Assembly: GCA_003342895.1 (NCBI GenBank)
Contig: PTFA01000009.1
Coordinates: 9,010,677-9,074,676 of the forward strand
Origin: Casuarius casuarius
Taxonomy: Eukaryota; Chordata; Aves; Casuariiformes; Casuariidae
Length of the DNA stretch: 64,000 nt
Direction: 5' to 3'
Made by a program: the position numbers and the translations under genes
Notes under the pieces: generated by a model
Told to the model about the DNA's origin: nothing
What the model saw: the letters and a program-made list of their open reading frames with translations, nothing else
Database searches by the model: none
In this document: in pieces, positions 36,286-47,509 of the stretch
Numbering within the stretch: position 1 is the stretch's first letter
How the letters are laid out: each line of letters opens with the position of its first letter

Positions 36286-36714
36286 ACAGGCAGGAGCGCC
36301 CTCATTCCAAATTATTGCACTTCATGGGATTTTAATATATTTATTAATTACTTAAAGATACAGCATGACTAAAACTGAACATAGTATTGCAGATGAGATG
36401 GTATTGTTTTGCTTTACAATATCGTATCTTCTTTTTTCAGGGTTTGGTGCAGAGAGTCTTTAAATTATTTTTCTTCTAAAAATAAGGATAAAGCTTCATT
36501 CACACAATTAAAAAAGCAAGTTATTAGGAACCAGGATGGAAAAATTCTTCTGAAGACTCACGGGATTAAATTATCTAGAAAACTTGCAAAACTGCATCCA
36601 TAAAAATCTTACTCCCATTCATCTTATTAGGCCAGGCCCCTCTTGCCCTCTCAATGATAGTTGTCATACTGCTGTTAATATTGATGAGACAACTCGTGTG
36701 CGTAATATTCATTC

Positions 36715-36866
36715 ATAGATCTCAAATCACCTCACAAAGGAGATCAGTATCATTATAGAAAGGGACAACGTGGAGAAGTGACTTGTCGAAGGTCATCAAC
36801 CATCTAGTGGTAGGGCCATGAGCTGAAATCTACGCTTCCCATGTTGTGTATCAGTGTACGAGCCAC
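36715..36866 (-). mobile_element. MIR-type SINE fragment
   Basis: Read on the plus strand, the order is AATCACCTCAC (end of the LINE-like part), ATCATTATAG, AGAAGTGACTTG, CGAAGGTCA (core), CATCTAGTGGTAGGGCC, GAGCTGAAAT and a decayed tRNA-like head ending near CGAGCCACC. This is the reverse complement of the MIR consensus layout, with the diagnostic AAGTGACTTG-CC-AAGGTCA-CA core clearly visible. MIRs were active before the amniote radiation, so the copy is very old. This is one of the strongest family assignments in the window. Confidence 0.7.
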
Positions 36867-37196
36867 CGGGACTCCGTGTGTGATGCAGACAACATGAGAC
36901 AAATATATAAATCTCACTGTGGATATGCATTCATGAAACTGCCATTATAAAGGAAAGTAATATAAATGTTGGAGATGGATTTACATTGTCTTCGCTCCAA
37001 ACTGCTCATGTGGAATATACTCTCTTAAATAGGGGACAAATTCTTGAAGTTTAGAGTCTACCAAATGTAATGCTAAGTATGTTTGGAAACCACGTGGGAG
37101 CTTTTCACCTCAGCTGTATGGACTGTGATGTGAATAAGGGTCTGGGGAGAAAGGCAGCATATATGGGTCACAGCGGTTCTCAGTCTGCACTTACAG

Positions 37197-37335
37197 GAAT
37201 AGTCAGGGTGATGGTTCCTCGTCCACATTTACAGGTGGTCCCAGGAGGGCTCATGGCCTGCCAGCCGTGCGCCTGCTGCACAGGCGAGAAGTACCCTGCA
37301 GAGCTGGCTCGCCCTGCCCAGCTCCAGAGCTCCAG
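37197..37335 (+). other. Possible non-coding exon
   Basis: CAGTCTGCACTTACAG (AG at 37195-37196) is a plausible splice acceptor, and CTCCAG/GTAGGTGAGG (GT at 37336) is a good donor. The 139-base interval between them is GC-richer than its flanks. The frame across it (37070-37339) is cysteine-rich but matches no protein I know, so a long non-coding RNA exon would be the likeliest meaning if it is real. Signals of this quality occur by chance every few kb. Confidence 0.15.
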
Positions 37336-37421
37336 GTAGGTGAGGGAGAAGGAGTCACAGCAACTGGGAAGTTCCCAAAGGGGATGTGGGATGAGACGGG
37401 TAGGAGCCCTGGAGAGTGATT

Positions 37422-37468
37422 TGTGCACGTGTGGGTGCAGGTGCGTGTGTGTGTGAGTGTGTGTGTGT
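37422..37468 (+). repeat. (GT)n microsatellite, interrupted
   Basis: GTGCACGTGTGGGTGCAG leads into uninterrupted GT units around a single GAGT break, ending at TGTGTAA. It is a Z-DNA-prone alternating purine-pyrimidine tract. The minus-strand frame at 37180-37584 reads it as alternating Thr-His and is not a gene. Confidence 0.85.
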
Positions 37469-37639
37469 AAGAGCAGGGAAGAGGGAGCTCTCGCAGAGCT
37501 CTCACCATGTAAAAGGGTTTCTGCGACATCATGATTTAGATATTCGTTCTTGGACTGGTTCCTGCTTTTATTCGCTGGGAACACAATCAGCTCTCAGAAT
37601 TTTGCCTAGTTGTCCTTTAAATGCTGAAGTGAGGTAATG

Positions 37640-40600
37640 AAGATGTAAAATAAGACAAGTCTTAAACGCAGGTTTTGTGGCACCTCGAGGAGGAATTTCT
37701 GAAATCCCTTTTTAGAGCTTTAAAACTAATCTCCGTATTGCAAACTCATGCAGGTGTGATCTCACCTTTTGGCTTAAAAATCATTTCATCTTGCCAAAGA
37801 GTGTTGCAGTTCCTCACCTTTTAAATGCAATCTGATCTTCCCCATGCAGCTCTAACAATAAGATTTTTTGATGGGTTGAAGGCGACTGCAGAAAACAACT
37901 TGGCACAAGGGAATGTAGAGTGGCTGATAATTTGGCAGAAAAAAATACAAGTGCTTCACTTCTGAGGCTGTGAGGGAGCAAATGTCCTTGCCTAAAGCAT
38001 ATAAGCAAAACTGAGACTTTCTAAAAGCCTTTCGTTTTTCCTCCCTATTGCTTGGTCTCCTGAAATTCACACTTACTCTTTTTGACTTTGCTAATAGTTT
38101 TATCCGTATGAGAGGATGCTATTTTCATCAGAGATTTTCATCATACAGGCTTGCTTCCAAATATTTGTTAAAGGGGTACAAAAATCTCTCCCAGACCTCC
38201 CCCTAGACTGACTGTTGCTTCTCTACATAGCTGAGCAGAGTCCAGGAACTACACCAGATGGCAGATCTACGACGGTGTCCCTGGCGAATTTAAACCTAAC
38301 TCAGTAGCACCTCTACATGACACTGCAGCTCGCAAGTCAGATACAAGTCCTTAGTCACTGATACGTCACTGTTAGTAAGATTAACAGAGAAGAGGAGGCA
38401 TTTTGAATTATTTAGGGTAATATCTGTGTAACAAAGGAATCTGTGTCACTTAGCAACTGCTCCTGACGTTGTATTCCACGATTGTGATATTTTAGCACTA
38501 TGGCTGGTACTTGTCAGTTCATTCCTGCTCCGAAAGTGAGTACTTGGGCGTAATTTGGCTGTAGATACGAAAGTCACCTCATGGCAGTGAGGAAGACAGC
38601 TTAGATGTCACTGGACTGGAAGGTGTAAGGCTATGATAAACTCTGAAAAATACATCCGAGTTTTGAAGGAAAGTGCGTTGAAATTAAGCTGTAAGCCTAT
38701 ATACACACATTACTCAAAAATATGTGATGGGCTAGTGTGGGCATTGGAAGTCATATTCCAAACAAAGGTATAAAACTCGAATACACAGATATGTTTGCCT
38801 TCTGCTTTGGCCATGGGAGCCTCTCACTTGTTTATCAACAGATTTTTTGCAAGTGGAGGGCATAAATTTGTCCTGATTATACTGATCATTTGAATTATAT
38901 ATTTGAACCAACTTCTTTTGTTATCTCAGTTTCAAGAAAAATCACTTTAAAAAAATCAATTCAACATTTGCCTCTGCAGTCTGGAGCACAGGATGGAATT
39001 TATAATATTCCAGCTTTCCGACTGCATGACTATTAGCATTAATGGCTTTCTGAGAATACTGTAAACAAAGCATAGTAAGATCTCTTTTCTCTCTAGTACA
39101 AATCTAAGACCACCATTATGGGAAGTTGCTATAAATTTTGTTGTTCTGTACCAGAATTTTAAAATACTAAAATTTGAGCAAGTCTGTTACGAGCTATGTT
39201 CAGATTGTTGAACATCTTTAAGATTCCATACACACACAAGTGTTTTCCCCATTCTTTTCCCAGTACTATAATGCTTAAAACCAATCTATAAAATGAAAGT
39301 TGTCATATAACCCTTCTAAGTAAAAAATGTCAACTATAAAAAAAATCGTTAAATGAGTGAGGATGTGGTTACATTTTCATCTAAAATTGTTACATAAAAG
39401 AGAATCAAAATATTATCACCCAAATAAAATATCTTTTGCATTACCCTGAGTGGATACCACAGAGAAGATAGGAAGAAAATTTCATTGTTTTGTGCAATAA
39501 AAGCATGGCAATTGTAATGGAGTGGTGTTTTATATACATCAGTTTCTGTGATCAAATGTGAAATAGAAGATCTATGCAAGATTCTAAGCACTCTACTGCA
39601 TGATTTAAAAAAACAGCAAAACTAACAAAAATGCAGCAACTGAAAATGCAATGCTTAGCGTTCTGCTTGTGTAAGTCAGCCTATGCTTAAAAATCAAGTT
39701 CTCCACCGAAGCCCCTCCAAATTTCTAATCTGGTCCTGAAAAGGAAATGTCATATCACTATCCAAAACTTCCGACTTCACCATCCTCTGCTAGTTCTGCC
39801 TCCAAATACATGGGATTTGCAGCAGGTTTTAAAAGTCAACACATTTCATAAGAGGAATTGGAGTAAATTCCAAAGTTGAAAATCCTTCCACAGAAAGCCT
39901 TGCCAGCATGCAGTCTGTATGCCAATAAATCTAGAGTTAGGTATCCTCTGCTGTTGCATTTGTACAAGGAGATAGATTTGGTCTCAGTGCAATGCAGTTT
40001 CCAAGCCATTCACATTTTTGTATTTCGGAACAACACACTGCACTCCACCCACTGTCAGCCAGCCAGTGCATACTACCAAGCACTGTGCGCGTATGCTCTT
40101 AATGTGTGGGTCACGTTGCCTTATCTCAAAGCTGACATGAAATACAGCTTTCTGAGGTGTGGTAATAATAAAGGTATTATCTATAAGAGATGCTGTAACA
40201 AAGCATAATACCCGAGGAAAAATAGTTGCTCTTCTCTTTGAATGATCAAGCACAATTTACTAGCATCTGAAACTTTCCTTCCCTGCCACCCCCTCCAAAT
40301 TACAGACTCATTTGACAAACCAAGTCACACCAGTTAATGTAATATTTGATATATATACCGGTTGTTCTCCCAGATCTACCAATATCCCTTCCATTTTCTC
40401 AGTATCAGTACTTAAATTACTCTACTCCACATCCAGCTCACAGTCCAAATGATAATAGAGAGGAGAATATTATTAGCAGTTTGTGAACTCTGTTCCGCTG
40501 CTTTCTTTTCCCTTAAGCACCCATGTACCCGTCCGTATGGGAGATTAGGTAGAGCTTTGTGGCCCAAGACTGAGGTTCCCTTTAGCAGAGAATTGATGCA

Positions 40601-42215
40601 ATTTTTTCAGTCTGGGCTCTCAGCAAGAAATAACCAAAAGTGTAGGCATTCCTGGCTACAAACATTCAAGTGCGCCATGTAAGGCCTGTAGTTCAATGCC
40701 AGTGATAAAAATGGTCATTAATAGAATTACTATAATCATTACAATGCTAGATTTTTTGCAAATTCATCTCTGCCTTTAATAAATTTGATGAAGTAGTTAC
40801 AGGCGTTTTCATATGCCTGTATGGCCTATTTCATATGGATGCTTTAAGAATAATGCTTCTGAATATTTAACTCCTTGTTTTACTAAATGAAAAGTGTAGG
40901 CTAATTAAAGAAACTCATAAGGATTTCTGCTTCCCCTTAAGAAATATTCAAGAAAAATAACTATTCCTTGTCCCAAAAGTCTGTACTTGTCATTTTGAGA
41001 TACGAACACCCTCTGGAATTGTACAGATTCTTTATTGTTTTTCAGTATACTATAAGTCATGTAATGTTTAAAAGATAATGAAAATATTAGTGACTATGAT
41101 TGGGAGGTTGTATTGCAGATTTGGCAGGAGTTTTAATTGTGTATTGCTGTACATCTACGCTAGATGGTACTCTTAAGGAATTTAACAAATTAATAAGCTG
41201 CATATATAGAAGCTAAGGGGAGGTGCGGGAAGAACCATGCCAGGGTGAAAGAGTAATAGCAGGTAATATTAAATGTCGCTAATTCCCCCAAACCATCCAT
41301 TCTTTCTCCATTAATGGCTTCCTGTAGAGGTTCAAATACCAAACCTGCACGTTCGTTAGGTATTGAACTTTGCAATCAAAGCAACAAGAAGATTTCAGTA
41401 GTTTCCTAAGAATGCCTGGGTCTGTCAGCAGCCAGGTAGGAGCCTGCTTTCCTGATACCTGTGCTCTCAGGGCTTACATTGCAGATCTGGCTATTGTAGT
41501 GGGTACAGAGTATTGCTGAACACTGAGGAGACTGAGGCCTCCAGGTGTTTCACAAAAGCAGTCCCTAGCTGTGTTTGAGAAACGTTTTTAAAATGTTACC
41601 TATTTTCCTGAAATAAAAACCAGTCTCCCGGGGCGTGTCTCTGGAGCTGTTCTAATGCAGCCCTCCACATTCTGGGAACCACACTTGATCATATTCAGTT
41701 TGTCCCATTGGCTGAAGGTTCAGATCTGTCTGTCTGTCTCTCATAGCTTTCTAAATATCCTACTGGCTGGACTAAAGTGGACTTTTGCATGTGCTCTCTT
41801 TTACTGAGAATGAACATTTCTAATAATCCATACTGTTTTGTCACCAGCTGAAGCTCCAGTTGTCATACATTCCCCACGGATTATGTCTGCATTTTCCAAG
41901 AATTTCTATAGTATACAAATACATTTTGTATTCTGAGATGTGTCCAATAAAATTAATTAGTGTTAACAGGTTAGGAACAAAATCTTCCACTTTCATATGA
42001 CAACGTGAATAGCATCTTTGGAAAAGTAAAGCATTGTTTTTGTATTGTGTTGCATTATTTGGTGCTAGTGATTTGCATGTCTAGTCAGACATAGAAGTCG
42101 AGAACCAGTTCCAGTGGCAAAGGTGTGGGAAGACAACTGTTTTGGATTACTGTGAGTCATAATTGATTCAGAAATGATGCAATGAGTAGCTAGCCTTGAA
42201 CAGAATTATTTGAAA
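37640..42215. other. Non-coding block, no gene seen
   Basis: AT-rich, low CpG, no recognisable repeat and only short frames (longest 110 codons at 39876-40208, without domain). There is a TACAGGC/GCCTGTA hairpin at 40798-40821 and a (TCTG)n run of four units near 41724-41739. Nothing else stands out. Confidence 0.55.
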
Positions 42216-42250
42216 GTGAAATCCCAGCACTAAACTGGCTACCAAAATTG
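42216..42250. repeat. Palindromic relic family, half copy
   Basis: GTGAAATCCCAGCAC followed by CTGGCTACCAAAATTG is close to the GTGAAATCCTGGCC left end seen at 14265, without the rest of the element. A similar fragment, GTGAAATCCCAACAC, lies at 46030-46044. Confidence 0.3.
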
Positions 42251-42690
42251 AATGTATAAGAAAAAAATGAGAAAATAAGATGAATAGTCTTTTCCATAGT
42301 CACATATAAGAGAAAGAGGATCCTCTGAATTCTTTAAGAATTGTCAGATCCCTGTCTGTAAATAGATTAACTCAAACTGATAGACATGTGGATTCAGGAT
42401 AGGGTCTTATGAATTCAATTTCGAAAAGGCTTTAATATTTTGACAGTGTTTTGATAGGAAAAGTTGGAATGGGTCCATACTAGCTTTGCGAGTGATTGAA
42501 ATGACAGTTTTCTCTGAAGAGCAAAGTATATATCAAGCCACTTTGGAAGTAAGCAGTTCTGAATTCTTAAAATAAAATATTCTTTATTAAACAAAAGTAA
42601 ATGACATGTCAGTTTGGGCTTGGTGCTTTTCCATTTTTAATTTCTGTAACTATTGGATTAAGTTCTTCTCATTCCAAGGACTTCTTCCTT

Positions 42691-42716
42691 AAAAAAAAAA
42701 AGAAGAAGAAGAAGAA
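42691..42716 (+). repeat. Poly-A and (GAA)5 tract
   Basis: A11 at 42691-42701 followed by five GAA units. CTTCTTCCTT directly upstream can pair with the GAA units to form a weak hairpin. A purine-only strand of this length is able to form triplex DNA. Confidence 0.8.
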
Positions 42717-42810
42717 AATCTCAAGCATCTGCGTTGAATCAGATGAGTGTAGGCTAAAACTTCTCAAGTCAGTCATTGATTGCCAATTGCAGTCTTTTTC
42801 CTATCCAGTG

Positions 42811-42854
42811 ATTGGATGATCCAATAAAACTGATTGATGGCAATCAGTTTTATT
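42811..42854. promoter_or_regulatory. Perfect 14-bp hairpin overlapping paired CCAAT boxes
   Basis: AATAAAACTGATTG (42823-42836) and CAATCAGTTTTATT (42841-42854) are exact reverse complements separated by ATGG. Overlapping the left arm, ATTGGA-TGA-TCCAAT (42811-42825) is a second palindrome made of an inverted and a direct CCAAT box. Both ATTGG and CCAAT are the core bound by NF-Y. A perfect 14-bp stem with a four-base loop is expected far less than once by chance here. It might equally be a small palindromic insertion, as the arms would fold in RNA as AATAAAAC/GTTTTATT. No target-site duplication is evident. Confidence 0.5.
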
Positions 42855-44999
42855 TTGTAGGCTTTTTGAATAAGCCCCTAAACCAGCAGCTTGCCAGGCT
42901 TTTCGCCACAATCCCCCCAAAACTCTTTTAAGAAAGCCAGGGCAAATTTTGGTCTCTGTTTTTTGGATCTTACTGATTTCAGACTTACATTAGCAAAGGT
43001 CCATAGTCCCTACAAGGAAAAGACCAAAGCATAACGTAATCTAAAGCTTTTATTTCTACTAATTTAGCATTCCGTGACTTTCATGTAATAAGAAGACATG
43101 TCCAAAAGGACACCCACTAATCACAATGTGTTGTTTGCCTTTGACAAAACGTCAAAGATGGGCCTGTGAAAGCACTAGCTTATAAAACCTCTGAAATTTG
43201 AGAGTAATACCATCCCACGTTGCAGGAAAGGAACTGCTCCTTAGCTGCAGAACTACACAGCTTCAAACAAAATGCAGGCTTAGCGCGGCCGTAGCAGACT
43301 GGCTCGTGTGTCTTGTGCTGGAGTTCACATGGGAGGAAGCACTGGGTTTTCTGCAATAACAGCTGAGCACTTCCCCTAAGTCAGCAGCACAGGGGAAATG
43401 CCACGTGGCATTCAGATCTGCAAAAATGGGGCAAGCTAGTCGGGTCGGCCACTGGGAAACAGGTTTATCAAATCCAGCTTCCATGAAGTGGACTTACCAT
43501 CCTGAACTGACTTTGTATGTGGAAGCGCTTACGCTATGGGTTTAGTTGTTTGCTTGGCTGTGTTTATACGACAGTCCCAATCCCCTTGCCTTAGCATGAT
43601 AAAAGCTTTGTGCCATAGCTTCACCCCTAGCCCTTTGCAACATCCATCTCCATCAAGCCTAACTCCTGAAGCGTGGCCACTTCAATCTTGTAAGCACTGA
43701 TTTTTTTTTCTCCCTCTTAATTGGATTATTCAGACCCTTTGCGTTCCAGAAGGCATACCGAATTGTCGGGGTCATTGATCACTAACAACGGGACAGACCA
43801 CATGCAGTTAGCTATCACTGAGCTAAAAAGCGGACATAATTCAAGGCAGGTTTTTCAATGAGCAAACTGAGCAGTTGCCTGGATCAGTAGGAGTGAAGGG
43901 ACCGTGTTTCCTGAGCTCCGTCACAGAGCTGTGCCATCGGCTGGCTCCGCTATGCCGCTATGAGGATGTGGCCAGCAAAACATTGTCACTGCGCAAAGCA
44001 ATGGCTGGTGTAGCCTGTGCTTCAGCACTACTCCCTGGCCCAACACAGCGGTGGATTTTGACAATTTCTCACGTCCAACAATTGTGATTCCTGCTCTTCC
44101 CAATTTCAGAGCTACTGAGATACTTCTGTACTTATAGAGTATCTGGAGTGAATAAAAGGGCTAAAAGGACTTGGGAAAAATTACTATGAGATAAGAGAAG
44201 GAAAAGAAAAGCTGAATATTCTACTTTGGAAAAAAAGGGGTATAACAAAAGAAGCAGGCACGTGACAGCCTGTAATTCCTAGACCACTTCAAATGTGCAA
44301 GCAAGTCACATTCAGCTTTCAGTCGCAGCATCCTGACTTGCAACGTCCTCGAAATAGAGCTTACGCAGAAAAAGACAATGGTAGCTCTACTAAAAAATTA
44401 CATCCAAAATCACAACGTAAAATGTAAATACTCATGCCAGAATAAGGGTACTTAATCCTGAGCATTGAGCACCGTCCCTGCTCGGCCCACGGATGCAGGC
44501 AGCCTGCTCCGCATCAGGCTGCTGCACTAGACACTACCAAGTCATGGATGGAGCAGCACTCTATAAACACACAATATATAACAAATGCATTAACACGGAG
44601 GGCTGGGGGGATATAGGTATTGTGTTACTGACTGGAAATGAGAGATTTCAGGGTTCCCTTACCACTCCAAAGTGTCCAGCTAGGACACGTGATCACATGA
44701 AAACTGTTTCAGTAAATATGCTGAAATCTTAACAGCGGAATGGCTCATAGACTCGTTAGTATGGGACTAGAGGCAGCACTTTGATAATCCGGAAATATTT
44801 CAAACAACATTGACAGGAGACAAGTCACTGTGGCAATATCAAAGCCAGCCATTGCAGAGTTCAATCCAAACGATATTCATTCAGAACAGGAAAGAGCTAA
44901 GTCTATTAGGAGGCTGTTAGTGATTTACTTGCTTTTTTTACAGAGAGGCATGTCGTGGGTAAAGGCAGCTAATCTTGTTGGACTGCATTAAGGAAGTCT

Positions 45000-45095
45000 C
45001 CGCAGGCCTCAGAGCGGTGCCGCCCCGCCTGGGCCTCGCGGGCGGCCTGCCTGGAAACGCGCGGGGCGCGCAAGGGCTGCTCGCCTGGGCCTGAG
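45000..45095. other. Very CpG-dense islet
   Basis: About 13 CpG in 90 bp, with words such as GGAAACGCGCGGGGCGCGC. It lies about 480 bp from the next dense islet. Frames on the minus strand (44938-45159) are proline/arginine-rich in the way random GC-rich DNA is, so no gene is called. Confidence 0.55.
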
Positions 45096-45559
45096 AGCAG
45101 GCTGGCATTGATAGTAGGGGTAGCAAGGGCCCCAAAATCCTGGTCACCTCACTCGACACGCTCCCTGGAAATCTTTTATGTGTCAGAAATATATCCTGAC
45201 CACCTCCTTTATTGCTCGCACATTCATGATGTTTTTAATGATGGTTTTATAGTGCAGCTGAAGCCAGAGTGGGAAGATTTATTTTTTAATTGACTTTCTT
45301 TTTCCTGAAGGAGGAGAAAGGAGAGTTTTAGATGTGTCTAATAGATTCTGACTTCCAGAGAGAGAGATTACTCTTAAACCCTCAGGGTTTAAAATACAGA
45401 AAGGAAACTGTGGGAAGATCATAGGCAGGATTTGCATAGGAAAGGAAGCGAAGTTTGGGTTCATTTTGTCAGCTATTTAAGGAGACCTAGAACACTAAAT
45501 CTGTATTTCTCACTGCCCAGCATTTCAATTCAAGGTGGTTTTGTCTCCGCAGGTCACAT

Positions 45560-45700
45560 GAGCTAGTGAGCAGGGAGAGGCGGTGGCGTCGCGGGCCGGT
45601 CCTGCGGACGCGGCAGAGGGAGCGGAGGGACGCGGGGACCTGCCTCCCCAGCCCGGCCGCTCGGCCCGGCGGCTCCCGTGTGGCAGCGCCCCGATTTGCT
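45560..45700. promoter_or_regulatory. Short CpG island, candidate promoter
   Basis: About 20 CpG in roughly 140 bp, the densest in the window, bounded sharply by AT-rich DNA on both sides. Dense CpG that has escaped decay suggests germline hypomethylation, as at promoters. The sequence immediately 3' (45701-45870) is AT-rich and stays open for 64 codons on the plus strand, but its translation is not a protein I know. No TATA box or initiator decides direction. The alternative is GC-biased gene conversion without promoter activity. Confidence 0.35.
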
Positions 45701-46396
45701 GTTCAAAATGTTATTAACAAACACAAACAGGTTCCGGATGGTTTTTGTTGCTGCCGTTGAACCAGATTTGGTCATTTATGGGAATCCAGTGACAGATGCT
45801 CATAGTTTATTGGAACAGGGCTTTGACAGCTTGAAAACAACTCATTGGCCTCTCCTAATAATCAAAAAGTAATAAAAACTGTTACAAACTAGCTACCATT
45901 AAGAAAGCAACATTTACTGACAGTTACGGTGCAGTGGTTTCTTGGTCTGTTTTAAAAGTAACGTCAGTTTTGTATTTGCAGCTTTTCATCAGATTCCACT
46001 TAGCCTGCTCTTTTTCCTCCAAATTTTCAGTGAAATCCCAACACTGCTTGGGATGTGGTCATGCATATGCAGCCTCACAGGACCTCAACGCGACTTAATA
46101 TCTGGATGAACTAAAACAACGTGTTTGGCAGCGTTCAGCGGTACTTTTATGGAGTCCTTTGAAATGGGAATTCCAGTATAATTCAGCATGATTGTAAATG
46201 CTCTAAAATGTGGAAACCTAAATGGCAAAGGGAATCGTCTGCTGTAGTTAGTGATAAATGTTCCGTGCAATCTACTGGTTTTAGCCGCCCCACTGCCGCA
46301 GTGCTCTGTGGAATTAAGTAGTTAAATTTATGTGCATAGTACTGAAACTGTAATGCTGAATGTCAACCTCGGGCCTGTTTCCTCCTAAAGCACAGT

Positions 46397-46411
46397 AAAA
46401 AAAAAAAAAAA
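46397..46411 (+). repeat. Poly-A tract of 15 bases
   Basis: Simple homopolymer, with CCAATGG immediately downstream. No retrocopy body is visible upstream. Confidence 0.85.
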
Positions 46412-46529
46412 CCAATGGAAAACCTCTCCCACACCTCAGTCTGGTAAGAGGACTGCAAGTCAAGCAGAAAATTTAAAACACCTGTAGTTTTTCTGACCAA
46501 GCTGTCACATCCCAATCTGCTGTGACAGG

Positions 46530-47330
46530 GCAGGAGGCGCAGCCCGGCAGCGCGTTGGGGAAGGGGTCAGGACTTAGGCTCCTCTCTTTCTGACAGAGGT
46601 GACAGCGCGGGTACAGAGTGCCTGCCTGCGAGTGCCCATGCTAACAAGGTGCTTTTTGTGAGCCGTCGAGGGCGCGTGGGACACACGGGGCTTTCTGCCT
46701 CCCGCCAGGTCCCACGGCGGCCACTGTCCTTCCTCATCTTAATTTCCAGTTGAAGCTCTGGACTCTGGACTTGTTTGTCCTTTGTGTGGAAAGCGTAGTA
46801 CTAACTGTAAAGTACAGACCTCTCTAAGTCCACATTTTACAGTTCCCAAAGCCGTAGCGTGGCTGCTTATAACTGCTCGCGGTAAGGGGAAGGTGAAGAT
46901 GTGCAGTAGCTTATGCAGCTGCCCGTGTCTACACGGAGGCCTGGGCAACCAGCTGGTCAGAGGGCCACATTAGGTGAACTCCGTTTCCTCGGCTGAAGTG
47001 ACCCTGAAGAAGTGTTAGGAGATGTCAGTGTAAGGATGAAACGTGGCTCCTTCGCACAGAGGCCCCGTGCAAAGCCGGAGGGACAGGCCAGGAGCAAAGC
47101 ACACCTGAGGGGACCGGGCCCTGCTGGAGCTGAGCCGTCTGGTAACTCCTGAGCTCAAACAGGAGCGAGCTACAGCTGCGTGGGGAGGGCGGCAGGGCCA
47201 GCTCAGGTGCCAGCAGTCTCTTCCTGAGGGGAGAGGGGTAAAGGAAACGGGCTGTGGGTGGGAGCAGCTTTTATTCCTGCATGGCTCCCTCAGGCCCCCT
47301 TCCCTCAGGCTGGGGGTGGCTGGAGGAGAA
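46530..47330. other. GC-enriched interval
   Basis: Two GC-rich patches (about 46530-46730 and 47040-47330) with scattered CpG form, together with the islets at 45.0 and 45.6 kb, the most GC-rich 2.4 kb of the window. Frames of 63-82 codons cross it without recognisable domains. The clustering of four islets suggests a shared cause, such as a promoter region of a non-coding transcript or a long-lived recombination hotspot. Confidence 0.4.
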
Positions 47331-47509
47331 GGAGCTATGTGCAGCGCTGGGAGCAGTCCTTGGATGCGTGGCCTCCCTTGAAGAGAAACTGCCAGGGTGA
47401 GTTAGTGTTTAAGGAGCTACCCTACTTTTTCTGTGATGTAAATTTGACCAAGAGTATGCCATTCCTGAAGCCGCGCTTTAAGGAGGTGAAAGATTGTCAT
47501 GTGTGAAGA

